64,000 nt of DNA from NCBI GenBank assembly GCA_030145245.1, contig JAQYWC010000030.1, positions 107,167-171,166 of the forward strand. The letters run 5' to 3'. The stretch comes from Desulfobacterium sp. Its GTDB lineage: Bacteria > Desulfobacterota > Desulfobacteria > Desulfobacterales > Desulfobacteraceae. The position numbers were made by a program, and so were the translations under genes. This document shows, one piece after another, positions 43,814-53,501 of the stretch. A model generated the notes under the pieces. The model was not told the DNA's origin, searched no databases, and was given only the letters and a program-made list of their open reading frames with translations. Position 1 is the stretch's first letter. The number at the start of each line of letters is the position of its first letter.

Positions 43814-45114
43814 CAGGCGGCCCCTTCTTCAATAAGTTCTTGTTTCATGGCTCTTAACTTCATTTTTCCAAGCTTGATGCGCTGGAGAATGGGAATCTTG
43901 GACACGCAGATATAGGTGCACAGTCCGCACTCAAGGCAGGAGTCCAGGTTAAAATGGTCACTTGCCTGCACGTAGTTGCGCCGGGTGAGATGGCGCACCA
44001 GGAGGTTCACCGGAATGGAAGCCGGACAAACCCGAAGGCATTTTCCACAGTTGATGCAGCCGTAATCGCTGTTTCCCAGGATATCTTCCCCAGCGGATAC
44101 AAGGATCGCATCCATGTAAGGGGACACGGTGTAATCCGGGTCGTGGATCGCTACCCCTGTCAAAGGGCCGCCGGCGATCAGGTAATCACCATCCGTCAAT
44201 TTTTCATTAAAAATAGAGAGGATATGACGGATGGGGGTGCCAATGCGCACCTTCACCAGAATGGTGGTACCGCTTTTCAGGACCACGCTGAGTGTCTTGT
44301 CAAAAATCCCCTGCTCTTTTCTGGAAATTCTTCCCAGGGCCGCGGCTGTTTCCGCGGAAACAAAGGCCAGCCCCTCCCGGGTGAGGGGGGTGGCGGCGGG
44401 AACAGCCCGTCCCAGGATCTTTTTTGCAATGAGCCGGGGGGATGCTGAAGGATATTGTTCGGAAACAGTGAACACGCCGTCCCCCAGGCCCTTACCACAA
44501 GCATCCAGAGACCCGGGAACTGCAACAGTGACTTTTGCCGCCCGGGACAGTTTTTTCAACAGATCAATACCGGATACCATCAGCTCTCTTTCGTGCTTCA
44601 TGGCATACTGGTTGGAGATAACGGAGAGATCCTTTTCCCCGCCGCAGATCACAAGTTCATTAATGGGGGGAAGATCCCCCCTCACGGGAAGAAGCCGCAA
44701 CCGCCCGGGAAGCTGGGAAATAAATTTGTGGGAGGTTTCCCGGTCCAGGTTTCCCGGCTCAAAAAGGGAGTCGTCCAGGACCTCCTCTTCCAAAGGCGCC
44801 ACCGTCACCCTGACCAGTTTCCGGCCCAAAGGTCCGGTGTAAAGCCCCACCCCGGTCACGGTGCCCGTGACAGTGGAGAGGATAAAAAGATCGTCCTGCT
44901 CAAACATCCTGAGCCGCTGGCCGGTCCTGACCTGGGCGCCCTTCTTGAGCAGCGTTTTCTTCTTTGCCACAAGCCCGGCCTGGACCGGGGTGCATCCAGC
45001 AAGAAGACTCACCTTTTCCGGCAGGGGTATCGTAACCGGCCCGGGCTGGGATTCATCCAGTTTTGTATAGTTCAGGCGCAAGGCCGAAGAACCAAAAAAT
45101 AAATTATTTATCAT
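43813..45114 (-). CDS. rnfC: Rnf complex subunit C
   Basis: The 433-residue peripheral subunit has a barrel-sandwich N-terminal domain, an NADH/FMN-binding SLBB-like middle (G-G-P-L-T-G-V-A), and two 4Fe-4S motifs, C-I-N-C-G-K-C-L-R-V-C-P and C-L-E-C-G-L-C-T-Y-I-C. The second motif ends with V instead of P after the last Cys. The ATG at 45114 is used; a TTG at 45150 in the same frame is an alternative. It follows the cytochrome gene by about 90 bp. Confidence 0.92.
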   Translation of the reverse strand: MINNLFFGSSALRLNYTKLDESQPGPVTIPLPEKVSLLAGCTPVQAGLVAKKKTLLKKGAQVRTGQRLRMFEQDDLFILSTVTGTVTGVGLYTGPLGRKLVRVTVAPLEEEVLDDSLFEPGNLDRETSHKFISQLPGRLRLLPVRGDLPPINELVICGGEKDLSVISNQYAMKHERELMVSGIDLLKKLSRAAKVTVAVPGSLDACGKGLGDGVFTVSEQYPSASPRLIAKKILGRAVPAATPLTREGLAFVSAETAAALGRISRKEQGIFDKTLSVVLKSGTTILVKVRIGTPIRHILSIFNEKLTDGDYLIAGGPLTGVAIHDPDYTVSPYMDAILVSAGEDILGNSDYGCINCGKCLRVCPASIPVNLLVRHLTRRNYVQASDHFNLDSCLECGLCTYICVSKIPILQRIKLGKMKLRAMKQELIEEGAA

Positions 45115-45207
45115 CGATTTTGTTGACGTGAAACCGCCTTCCTTTTGCAAGGGAAGGAAACGCCAATTCCTTTCGTTATGGGTGTAGCCATCCGCAAGAG
45201 AGACCTC

Positions 45208-45582
45208 TTACCTGGAACGATGGCATGCAGCGCACTCCACAGGTCCTGCGCCTTGATCCTCATGGCACTGGATACACTGGGTGTGCAGGGCATCGGTCAT
45301 GCCGGGAAGATCTTCGTCACCATCATCTCCGTGGCATTGACGACAATCGTAAACATCATCCTCTTCGATATTGTGATGACAGCTCAGGCAATCCGCACCG
45401 TAGCCATCCCCCGAGGCGTGAACACCGTGGGTGAACACCACGTTTCCGGCGCTGCCTTTGTATACAATTCGAATGGGCTCTTCCGGTGCCACTGTGGGAA
45501 AAGCGGCATAGGCTATTCCCCCCACGGCAAGCAGCACAATTATAATCCTGAGAGCCGTACTGAACTCCTTTGGTGAAGACAT
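45208..45582 (-). CDS. Rnf-linked tetraheme c-type cytochrome
   Basis: The 124-residue protein has one N-terminal membrane or signal segment and four C-x-x-C-H haem sites (C-L-S-C-H, C-R-Q-C-H, C-I-Q-C-H, C-A-A-C-H), with extra histidines (F-T-H-G-V-H) as distal ligands, as in class III cytochromes. Sulfate reducers often place such a gene ahead of rnfC, where it may pass electrons between Rnf and the periplasmic cytochrome pool. The ATG at 45582 (AAGGAAG upstream) is favoured over more distal starts, which have no haem-related sequence. Confidence 0.85.
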   Translation of the reverse strand: MSSPKEFSTALRIIIVLLAVGGIAYAAFPTVAPEEPIRIVYKGSAGNVVFTHGVHASGDGYGADCLSCHHNIEEDDVYDCRQCHGDDGDEDLPGMTDALHTQCIQCHEDQGAGPVECAACHRSR

Positions 45583-45923
45583 CTTTATCTGAAACTTCCT
45601 TTTCCAAAATATTGTATTTTTCTCCATCACCTTCCGGTCAAGCCAAAAAACGCTTTGACGGAAGGTTGGCCTTGCCTGCAAACAAAACTGAAATGAAGAT
45701 ACGATGCTTTTTTTCCGGGATATCTTACAACTTCCATGCCACACCAGTACAAATCTCACAACAAGCCTGTCTGACAAGGCTTTTGACCGCCATCCCCCGT
45801 CATCTATCTGGTGAAAAGCCACCCCTGTCTGTCCTGAAAAAAAGACCCGTAAAACGGATTTTCCAGAAAACCGGACTTTGTCGAAAAAGATCGTGGCCAC
45901 GGCACAGTCGTCATTTTTTTTTA

Positions 45924-45953
45924 TTGACGAACCACTTCTCTTTTCTGTATATA
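45924..45953 (+). promoter_or_regulatory. Candidate sigma-70 promoter of rnfB
   Basis: TTGACG (45924-45929), an 18-bp spacer and TATATA (45948-45953) face rnfB, leaving a ~120 nt leader. A second TATAAT at 46026 lacks a good -35. The rest of 45583-46078 is AT-rich with no gene and must hold the divergent promoter of the cytochrome-rnf cluster. Confidence 0.45.
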
Positions 45954-46078
45954 AGCAGGCCTGCAATCAAAACTATTTGAAAATATAAAAAGCCTTTTTT
46001 TAAAAAACCGACAAACGAATTTTTTATAATCCCAGAAAATAAAAGCGATATAGTTTTTTATTGAAGAGGTAAATTACA

Positions 46079-46954
46079 ATGATAACAAGTATCATCACCC
46101 CCATCCTTCTTGTGAGTATCCTGGGTGCCGGAATCGCCATCTTTCTTGCCATAGCCGACAAGAAACTCGCCGTACCGGTGGACCCCCTTGTAGAGGAAGT
46201 AACCTCCGTTCTCCCCATGGGGAACTGCGGTAACTGCGGTTTTGCAGGCTGCACCCAGTTTGCGGAAAAAGTGGTCCATGATCCATTGGTTTCGCCGTCC
46301 CTGTGCACGCCCGGTGGATCGGAATGTGCCGAAAAAATCGCCCGGATCACCGGGAAAGAGCCGGGAACCATTGAAGTTAAAAAAGCGGCGGCCCGATGCA
46401 GCGGATGCACGGACACAAACTGCACCGCCAAATATATCTATAGCGGACTGTCGGACTGTGATGCCGCAGCCCAGATGTTTGCCGGCGAAAAGAGCTGCGA
46501 ATACGGATGCCTGGGACTTGGAAACTGCCAACGGATCTGCCCCTTTGACGCCATTGCCATGGATGACAATCACCTGCCGTTGGTGGACGAGAAAAAATGT
46601 ACCGGTTGCGGCGTCTGCGCCACGGCCTGCCCCCGCAATATCATCCAGATCGTGCCCATTCTTGCCGCAAGCATCATCAAATGCATGAACAAGGATAAAG
46701 GAGGGGCCACCAGAAAGATTTGCGAGAGCGGATGCATGGGGTGCAGAATATGTGAGAAATCCTGTCCCCACGGCGCCATGAAGGTAGTAAACAACCTGTG
46801 CGAAATCGACTACGATAAGTGCCGGGGATGCAAAGAGCCTGTTTGCCTGGTGGTCCAGTGCAAGCCCAATGTCATTCTCCCCAACTATGGCGTGGCAATT
46901 CCCGATATCGAGCCGCCCACACCTAAAAAAAGACAGAAAGCCCCGGCGGCATAA
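46079..46954 (+). CDS. rnfB: Rnf complex subunit B, encoded apart and divergent
   Basis: The 291-residue protein starts with a membrane helix. It continues with the G-N-C-G-N-C-G-F-A-G-C Fe-S (DUF4445/Fes-type) domain, then ferredoxin-type clusters (C-T-G-C-G-V-C-A-T-A-C-P, C-M-G-C-R-I-C-E-K-S-C-P, C-R-G-C-K-E-P-V-C). It is the ferredoxin-facing wire of the complex. In the usual order rnfB closes the rnf operon; here it points the other way across the cytochrome promoter region. Confidence 0.93.
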   Translation: MITSIITPILLVSILGAGIAIFLAIADKKLAVPVDPLVEEVTSVLPMGNCGNCGFAGCTQFAEKVVHDPLVSPSLCTPGGSECAEKIARITGKEPGTIEVKKAAARCSGCTDTNCTAKYIYSGLSDCDAAAQMFAGEKSCEYGCLGLGNCQRICPFDAIAMDDNHLPLVDEKKCTGCGVCATACPRNIIQIVPILAASIIKCMNKDKGGATRKICESGCMGCRICEKSCPHGAMKVVNNLCEIDYDKCRGCKEPVCLVVQCKPNVILPNYGVAIPDIEPPTPKKRQKAPAA

Positions 46955-46994
46955 CGTCCCGGAATGTTACTGTTGACTTTATTGTAAATCTGGT

Positions 46995-47035
46995 GGGCTC
47001 GTTCCTAGGGAACGGGCCCCCTTATCCTTTTTTTA
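46995..47035 (+). terminator. Terminator after rnfB
   Basis: GGGCTCGTTCC pairs with GGGAACGGGCCC (46995-47019), followed after a few bases by seven T residues at ~47028. It also separates the convergent AI-2E family gene. Confidence 0.7.
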
Positions 47036-47106
47036 CGGTATTTCGGAATCCAAACCACATCATACTTGCAATACCAGCGACACCCTCATAAATTTCAAAT
47101 TTTTCT

Positions 47107-48159
47107 CTATCCCTTGCGCCGGGCAAGGATTTGGGTGGCCTCCCGGTTGGATCCCAGGAGGATGGAGATCCACTGGGTGGAAGCCTTGCCGCCCAAGGCG
47201 ATTTTGACGGCCATGGTCAGGGGAACGGAGAGGAGCATGCCCACCGGCCCCAGTACCCATCCCCAGAATGCCAGGGAGAGGAAGACCACCAGGGTGGACA
47301 GGCCGATCCCCTTGCCCATGATTTTGGGTTCCACCACACTGCCGATGATGATGTTGACCATGGCGAATCCCAGGGCGGCCACCAGTGCAGGTCCCAGTCC
47401 CAGCTGGATCAGGGCCAGAAGCACGGCAGGCACGGCCGCAATGATGGAGCCGATATTGGGGATAAAGTTGAGCAGGAAGGCGAACACGCCCCACATCACG
47501 GGATAATCCACCCCTTGGATCAGCAGCCAGAGGGAAATGATAATGCCTGTGACCAGGCTGGTCAGGCTTTTGATCCCAAGATACCGGTTCACCCCGTTCA
47601 GGATCTCGGTATATTTGCTCAGATCCCCGTCTCCGTCACCGTCCAGTGCCCTGAGCTTGTTGGGGAAACCGGCGGCCTCGGACAGGATAAAGATAAAGGT
47701 CAGGAAAACAAAAAAGGTGTTGGTCAGGACCCCGCCCAGGCTGTTCAGGGTATTGGCGACCAGCTTCAGGGCCTTGGACGGATTGAACAATTCGGTAATT
47801 CTGTCTGCCGCCAGGTCAATGCCGTAATTGGACAGCAGTTTCAGGCTCCCGGACATCAGGGCCATCAGCCGCTCCTGGTAAAAGGGCAGGTTTTTGGAAA
47901 AATCGGCAATGGACGAGGAAACCAGGCTGACCAGAACGACCTGGACCACAATCACCCCGGCCATGAGCAGAAGAATGCTCACAATGCTCGGAATCCCTTT
48001 GCGCTGCATCCAGTACAGGGGCGGGGAACAGATAATAGCTAAAAACCCTGCCAGCAGCAGGGGCACCACAAGTACAGCCGCCGCCTTCATCCCGGCAACC
48101 ACCACCACAAAAGCGGCACATGCCAGAAGAGAACCGCCTTTAAACCGCATTGTATCCAT
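47107..48159 (-). CDS. AI-2E family transporter (PerM/YdiK-like)
   Basis: A 350-residue membrane protein with about eight helices. It has the family's central G-V-N-R-Y-L-G-I-K-S-L-T-S-L-V-T-G and L-N-F-I-P-N-I-G-S-I-I-A-A-V-P motifs and the terminal L-G-P-V-G-M-L-L-S-V-P. Members export small solutes or ions; TqsA is linked to autoinducer-2. The substrate here is unknown. Confidence 0.9.
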   Translation of the reverse strand: MDTMRFKGGSLLACAAFVVVVAGMKAAAVLVVPLLLAGFLAIICSPPLYWMQRKGIPSIVSILLLMAGVIVVQVVLVSLVSSSIADFSKNLPFYQERLMALMSGSLKLLSNYGIDLAADRITELFNPSKALKLVANTLNSLGGVLTNTFFVFLTFIFILSEAAGFPNKLRALDGDGDGDLSKYTEILNGVNRYLGIKSLTSLVTGIIISLWLLIQGVDYPVMWGVFAFLLNFIPNIGSIIAAVPAVLLALIQLGLGPALVAALGFAMVNIIIGSVVEPKIMGKGIGLSTLVVFLSLAFWGWVLGPVGMLLSVPLTMAVKIALGGKASTQWISILLGSNREATQILARRKG

Positions 48160-48507
48160 GTGTTCTACCTTTGGTTAATTGAAACGATATAATGATACGG
48201 TCTTTCTATCCCATGGCCCCGGCTGAAGTCAAGCGCCCCGTATTTGAAATTGTCCGGTTATGCATAGTGGTCTTCGGGTAAAATTAAACTACAGGACAAA
48301 TATATTTATTTTTATTTGCGATCAAGTATAATACGTATCAAGAGAGAGTTGGCAAATTGAACTATGGATTTGATCCTTACCCATTTCTCAAAATATCCAG
48401 CCATCTTCTTTCCACCGGCACGAGTTCATGGGAGAACCTTAAGTAATGGTTATTGCAAAGCATGGTTTTACTCCTGCTATTGTCATAACAATCAGTCTGG
48501 AGATCAT
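48160..48507. other. Intergenic, divergent promoter region
   Basis: AT-rich spacer between the AI-2E family gene and the solute-binding protein gene. No gene or strong signal seen apart from a short in-frame extension of the latter. Confidence 0.4.
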
Positions 48508-49320
48508 ATGAATTTCAGATCAATTATTTTGACATTTATCCTGATATTTTTTTACAGTTCGCCCTATGCCGAAGATCAGCCCACCCAGATAACTCTGGGG
48601 CATGAGGACCAAAATGCCTATCCCTGGGTGCTTGAGGGTATTGGCGGTTATAGCGGACTGGATCTGGAATTAATTGACCTGCTACAGGATAAATTTGGTA
48701 TAAAAATCAAAACAGTGGGATATCCATGGACCAGAGCTCTGGTAACCATGCAGAGGGGTGATATAGATGGAGTATTTGCGGCCAGCTACAAGCCTGAGCG
48801 TGAAAAGTATGGCTGCTACCCCTTTAAAGGTGGCAAGTTGGATGGAGACAGGCGCATCCACACATCCGGATATTCTCTCTATATACTGAAGGGTTCAAAT
48901 CTTAAGTTTGATGGAGATAAATTTGAAAACCTGGTCAGTGGGATTGGTGTGACAGATATAGGCGTGCAGCGCTCTTTTTCAATTATTCCGTCCCTTGAAA
49001 AGTTTGATGTCAGCCTCAATGATTCCAGCGCCGATCCTGGGCACATTCTCAATTTGCTCTTTCATAAGCGCATCGCAGCGGCCGCTATCCAGGCCGACCG
49101 GGCCGATCAGATCATAGCTGCCAAGCCTCTCTATCAAAAAGAAATAGTTAAGTATGAAACAGATAAAAAACCATTTCACCAGAAGCCCTATTTCATCATG
49201 CTCTCACATCAGTTTGTGAAGCGCTATCCTGAGTTTTCTGAAACATTCTGGGATGCAGTAGAAGAGGTGAGAAATTCGAGTGAGTACAGGCAGAGGGAAA
49301 CCGAGTTTTACGATTTGTGA
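48508..49320 (+). CDS. Periplasmic solute-binding protein, family 3-like
   Basis: A 270-residue protein. Its signal peptide (I-I-L-T-F-I-L-I-F-F, cut near Y-A-E-D) is followed by a bilobal SBP_bac_3 body with Y-P-W-V-L-E-G-I-G-G-Y-S-G-L-D-L-E-L-I and Y-P-W-T-R-A-L. The ATG at 48508 with GGAG upstream is preferred to the one at 48364, which would bury the signal peptide. No transporter partners are near, as with the protein at 23319. Confidence 0.75.
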   Translation: MNFRSIILTFILIFFYSSPYAEDQPTQITLGHEDQNAYPWVLEGIGGYSGLDLELIDLLQDKFGIKIKTVGYPWTRALVTMQRGDIDGVFAASYKPEREKYGCYPFKGGKLDGDRRIHTSGYSLYILKGSNLKFDGDKFENLVSGIGVTDIGVQRSFSIIPSLEKFDVSLNDSSADPGHILNLLFHKRIAAAAIQADRADQIIAAKPLYQKEIVKYETDKKPFHQKPYFIMLSHQFVKRYPEFSETFWDAVEEVRNSSEYRQRETEFYDL

Positions 49321-49365
49321 TTAATTCCAGCCCTAGGATCCGGGCACCCTGGGAACTGGCGGTTG

Positions 49366-49914
49366 CTACCACATAAAATATTTAGACGCATAGGGTTTTA
49401 CAAAAAAGGTCTTTTCCCAAAATGACCGGGTCAGCAGAATTTCAGGCTTTGAGATCACCACCTTTGGGATCACATGAAACCACCGGAAGCCAAGGCTGTC
49501 CAGGTAGGCGTTGAGTTCATCGGCCATCCCCAGATCAAGGGCCGCGATCTTAACGGCCTCCCGCTGGCACCGGGAGCTGATGAATAAATTGGCAATCCGT
49601 TTTTGAAATCCATTTTCAAAGAACAGATCCTTGGCCAGCTTATAATTTTGAAACCGGCTTAAGGCATCCATCTGGGTTAAAACAATCAAAACAACCCCAT
49701 AAATGGAGATATACTCATACATAAAAAACAAAAATGCGCGATTTTGTTCCAGGGCATCCTGGGCAAGCCTGCCAAATCCCAAAAACAGAACCAGCCCCAT
49801 AAGTGATGTCAGGTGAAGCAGGATGGCGACCTTTATAAATCGGCCGGCCTGTTTATAAAAGATATAATACCGGTTGATATCTGAAGCAATTAACGGAATA
49901 GACTTTATAACCAC
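49366..49914 (-). CDS. Small membrane protein, function unknown
   Basis: The 182 residues have two hydrophobic helices (about 27-50 and 62-82) and a basic, soluble C-terminal half ending in K-Y-F-M-W. I recognise no family. It precedes no operon partner closely and lies between the solute-binding protein and the PHA cluster. Confidence 0.5.
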   Translation of the reverse strand: MVIKSIPLIASDINRYYIFYKQAGRFIKVAILLHLTSLMGLVLFLGFGRLAQDALEQNRAFLFFMYEYISIYGVVLIVLTQMDALSRFQNYKLAKDLFFENGFQKRIANLFISSRCQREAVKIAALDLGMADELNAYLDSLGFRWFHVIPKVVISKPEILLTRSFWEKTFFVKPYASKYFMW

Positions 49915-50041
49915 CCCCCCTTTATATCTTTTTTTTCTAATTCGTATTCAAATTCGCCGTAAATGTCAAGGTACACCTTTGCAGTTCAGGGCAATCAAAG
50001 CTTCCCACCCCCCTGGTAAAAAAATCCGTTAAAAGTTCCTT

Positions 50042-50455
50042 TCAGGGAGCGATCACAAGGGCCGAGCCGTCAAGAACCAGGACGCCATCCTGGTTGGTGC
50101 AGGTGGTTTTGAGAACCAGCCGGTTTTTTTCGACGATCTGTTTTTCAATTTCAACCCGGGCGGTGATGGTATCATTGTACCTGACCGGCGCTTTAAATGT
50201 CAGATCCTGTTTCAGGTAGATGGTGCCGGGACCGGGAAGCTTTGTTCCGATGATGGCCGAGACCAGTCCCGCCGTAAGCATGCCGTGGGCAATGCGGGTT
50301 TTAAACCGGCTTTGTTCTGCATACTCCCGGTTGATGTGCATTGGATTAAAATCACCGGTTATCCCGGCATAGGCATAGACATCTGCTTCAGAGACAGTCT
50401 TTGAGAATTCTGCAAATTGTCCGGGTAAAAACGCCTTTGGTTGCGGATCGTTCAT
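50042..50455 (-). CDS. phaJ: MaoC-like (R)-specific enoyl-CoA hydratase
   Basis: The 137-residue hot-dog protein has the hydratase-2 motif: Y-A-x-x-T-G-D-F-N-P-M-H with catalytic Asp and His, then R-I-A-H-G-M-L. AGGAGG precedes the ATG at 50455. It closes the PHA operon and would turn 2-enoyl-CoA from fatty-acid oxidation into (R)-3-hydroxyacyl-CoA for the synthases. Confidence 0.85.
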   Translation of the reverse strand: MNDPQPKAFLPGQFAEFSKTVSEADVYAYAGITGDFNPMHINREYAEQSRFKTRIAHGMLTAGLVSAIIGTKLPGPGTIYLKQDLTFKAPVRYNDTITARVEIEKQIVEKNRLVLKTTCTNQDGVLVLDGSALVIAP

Positions 50456-50519
50456 CTTGATTTTCCTCCTGAAGTCATTGGGGTTATGGGCCCGCACGTT
50501 CAGATAACGGGCCCTGAAC

Positions 50520-52250
50520 TTATTTTCCAAACACATAGTTGCCAGGGGCCGGATACCCCGGTGTGTTGCCGGAATATTTTTCAACACCGGGTGGCGCGAC
50601 CTTAGAGCCTGAGTTCCTGGCCAGCCAGCGTTGCCAGGGAATCCACCAGGACCCCTTTTTTACAGGCGTCTCGTTTAACCACCGTTCCGGTGGCACATAT
50701 TTATCCCCCTCGGTCATGGTTGAAACGCGATAATGCCTTCGGGGATGATTGGGTTCGCTGATAATACCGGCGTTGTGACCGCCGCTTGTGAGGAGAAAGG
50801 TGACCGACGGTGCATCCGATGAGAGAAGGAACTTGTAAACCGAGAACCAGGGTGCCACATGGTCTTTCTCCGTTGCCACCATAAACACCGGAACATGTAT
50901 ATCGCTAACGGCAACAGAATGCCCCTTTACCTTGAATTTCCCGTCAGAGAAACCGTTGTTCAGGAACAGCTCCCTCAGGTACCGGCTGTGCATCCTGTAG
51001 GGCATTCGCGTGGCATCGGCGTTCCAGGCCATGAGATCGTTCATGGGCCGTGGTTCGCCCCTCAGGTAGTTTGAAACGATTCGCGACCAGATCAGGTCGT
51101 TGGAGCGAAGCAGCTGAAACGCTCCGGCCATCTGGCTGGTATCCAGGTAATCCTGGCACTCCATGATGTGCTCAAGATAGGTAACCTGGGCATGATCCAC
51201 AAACAGCATCAACTCGCCTGCGTCCGTAAAGTCGGTCTGGGCGGCAAGCAGGGTCATGGTTTTCATCCGGTCATCCCCATCCCTTGACATGGAAGCCCCG
51301 GCAATGGCGAGCAGGGTGCCACCAAGGCAATATCCCACCGTATGGATCTTCCGGCCGTTCAATCGTTTGGTGATGGCATCCATGGCCGCCATGATTCCAA
51401 GGTTGAGATAATCGTCCATGGAGGTCTCCCTGTCTTCATGGCCCGGGTTTTTCCAGGAGATCATGAAGACCGTATGCCCCTTGTCCACCAGATAGCGCAC
51501 CAGGGAATTTTCCGGAGAAAGATCCAGGATATAGTATTTCATGATCCAGGCCGGCACGATGAGAACCGGAGTCCCATGGACCTTGTCTGTGGTGGGAGAA
51601 TAAAGGATAAGCTCCATCAGCCGGTTGGCATAAACCACCCTGCCCGGTGTCCTGGCAACGCCCTTGCCGGGGATGAAATTTTCAGCGCCATTGGGGCCCA
51701 TGCCCAGACAATTCCGGTTCAGGTCGTCAAGGTAGTTGATCATTCCCTTGACAAGGTTCAGACCGCCCGATTCAAGGGTCAGTTTCAGGATCTCAGGGTT
51801 GGTGCCCACATAATTGTACGGACAGACGAGATCAAGCATCTGTTTACCGATGAATTTAACAACATCGGTGTGGTGGGGGGTAACCCCCTGGACCTCGGCC
51901 GCACTGTTTTGCCACCAACGGTCAAGGGAGAGGAAAAAACGGTAAAAGGTCCTGAAGGGATCCTCTTGCCAGGCGGGATCTTCAAACCTGCGGTCCACGC
52001 TTTGTTTCTCCCCATCCCGGGACTCCCCGCCCTGCCCTTTGTCCAAGGGGGCCAGAAGACTTTCCATCACCAGGTGCTGGAAATCCTCCAGGATTCCGGC
52101 CTGTTTACCCGGAGCGTTCAAAAGGTGAAGCGCCCAGTCGCAACAGGCAAGCCCCACGGCAGGGGGTGATATATTCAAGGTGCCCCTGCCCTGCAAGGCA
52201 TGGAAATATACATCAAAGGCATTGAACGGCGATGTCTCTTTGTCCTGCAT
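50520..52250 (-). CDS. phaC: Class I-type PHA synthase
   Basis: The 576-residue alpha/beta hydrolase has the synthase lipase-like box G-Y-C308-L-G-G, with upstream I-S-W-K-N-P and W-I-M-K-Y-Y-I-L-D-L-S-P, and catalytic Asp and His in T-E-K-D-H-V-A-P-W and S-G-G-H-N-A-G. Length and N-terminal domain fit class I. The ATG at 52250 behind GGAG is chosen over the GTG at 52277. It lies in the same operon as a complete class III pair, which is unusual. Confidence 0.85.
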   Translation of the reverse strand: MQDKETSPFNAFDVYFHALQGRGTLNISPPAVGLACCDWALHLLNAPGKQAGILEDFQHLVMESLLAPLDKGQGGESRDGEKQSVDRRFEDPAWQEDPFRTFYRFFLSLDRWWQNSAAEVQGVTPHHTDVVKFIGKQMLDLVCPYNYVGTNPEILKLTLESGGLNLVKGMINYLDDLNRNCLGMGPNGAENFIPGKGVARTPGRVVYANRLMELILYSPTTDKVHGTPVLIVPAWIMKYYILDLSPENSLVRYLVDKGHTVFMISWKNPGHEDRETSMDDYLNLGIMAAMDAITKRLNGRKIHTVGYCLGGTLLAIAGASMSRDGDDRMKTMTLLAAQTDFTDAGELMLFVDHAQVTYLEHIMECQDYLDTSQMAGAFQLLRSNDLIWSRIVSNYLRGEPRPMNDLMAWNADATRMPYRMHSRYLRELFLNNGFSDGKFKVKGHSVAVSDIHVPVFMVATEKDHVAPWFSVYKFLLSSDAPSVTFLLTSGGHNAGIISEPNHPRRHYRVSTMTEGDKYVPPERWLNETPVKKGSWWIPWQRWLARNSGSKVAPPGVEKYSGNTPGYPAPGNYVFGK

Positions 52251-52270
52251 CTCTTTCTCCGCAATGGATG

Positions 52271-53434
52271 TTAACACGAAACCGCTTCCCGGACCTGGCT
52301 TTTACCGGTTGTTTTTTTGCCTGGCGCAGCAGGTTTCGCCTTGACATCGTCCCGCTGTTTCAGCCAGTCGCTTATTTGCGGCACAAACTGCTGCTGGCAT
52401 TTTGAACTGACATAGATACCGATATGCCCGGTATCCAGACACACATCCTGTACGTCCGAGCTGCCGCAGGCCTTGGTGAACTTATCGCAGGAAGCCGGAG
52501 GAACAAGGTGGTCGTATCGTGCATAGATATTCAACAGGGGCATGGCGATCTTTTGCAAATCCACCCGCTTCCCCCCCACCGCCATCTCGCCCTTGATAAA
52601 CAGATCGTTACGATAGCAGTCGTTCACAAACTGGCGAAAGGTCTCACCGGGAACATCGGGACTGTCAAAGATCCATTTTTCCATGCGAATGAAGTTTTCC
52701 ACAAAGGTCCGGTCATCCAGGTGACCAAGAAAATCGTTATATTTTCCTATCATCAGTTTTGCCGGGTTCAGCATGAGAAACCCCATGTTCATCATGTCAC
52801 CGGGCATATTGCCCCAGGTGTCCACAAGCATGTCCACATCGGTGTTTTTCATCCACAGATGGAGAAGTCCCTGGTCGTGGTCAAAGCTTGTGGGGGTCAC
52901 CGTTGTGATCAGGTTTTTCACCTTTTCAGGATAGAACGACGAATAGATCGCACACATGGTGCCGCCCATGCAGATGCCCATGAGATTCAGGGTGGTGATC
53001 TTATTGGAGCTGAGGATGAAATCAACCACATTGTTGATATAACCGTTTATATGATCATCCAGGGTAAGAAAGCGGTCTTTCCGTGAGGGATACCCCCATT
53101 CAAGCACATAGAGATCAATGCCCTGGTCCATAAAATTGCGTATGACGCTCTTGTCCGGCTGGATGTCAAGCATGGTTTCCCGGTTGATAAGGGCATAGAC
53201 GATCAACACGGGTGTTTTCACAGCCCCCTTTTTTTTGGCCGCCGGCGGCTTGTAGTAATTCAGCCGGATCCTGTCCTCGGTGTAGACCGTTTCAAAGGGG
53301 GTGGTGGCGATCTCAATATTGATATCGCTTGATATGGTGTTCATCGCTTCTTCAAAGTAATTCATCCCGTTGACCATGCCTTTATAGGTACCATCCATGA
53401 CTGCCTGACCAATACTGTTGTCGAAAATATTCAT
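52271..53434 (-). CDS. phaC: Class III PHA synthase subunit PhaC
   Basis: The 387-residue protein carries G-I-C155-M-G-G with catalytic cysteine, L-Y-V-L-E-W-G-Y-P (108-116), Y-D-H-L-V-P-P and D-T-G-H-I-G-I-Y. The short length and lack of the class I N-terminal domain fit class III (PhaC of PhaEC). A tail after ~365 is rich in Lys, Ala and Pro. PhaE is encoded 67 bp upstream. Confidence 0.9.
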   Translation of the reverse strand: MNIFDNSIGQAVMDGTYKGMVNGMNYFEEAMNTISSDINIEIATTPFETVYTEDRIRLNYYKPPAAKKKGAVKTPVLIVYALINRETMLDIQPDKSVIRNFMDQGIDLYVLEWGYPSRKDRFLTLDDHINGYINNVVDFILSSNKITTLNLMGICMGGTMCAIYSSFYPEKVKNLITTVTPTSFDHDQGLLHLWMKNTDVDMLVDTWGNMPGDMMNMGFLMLNPAKLMIGKYNDFLGHLDDRTFVENFIRMEKWIFDSPDVPGETFRQFVNDCYRNDLFIKGEMAVGGKRVDLQKIAMPLLNIYARYDHLVPPASCDKFTKACGSSDVQDVCLDTGHIGIYVSSKCQQQFVPQISDWLKQRDDVKAKPAAPGKKTTGKSQVREAVSC

Positions 53435-53501
53435 CGTTTTTTCCTTAATAGTTAGTAAACAAGTCTAAACTGCCCGGAAAATGACAGAAATCCAGGATGG
53501 C

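Noticed and set aside
48364..48507. Upstream ATG for the solute-binding protein
   Set aside because: Using it would place ~48 polar and Cys-rich residues ahead of a clear signal peptide; the ATG at 48508 has a GGAG.
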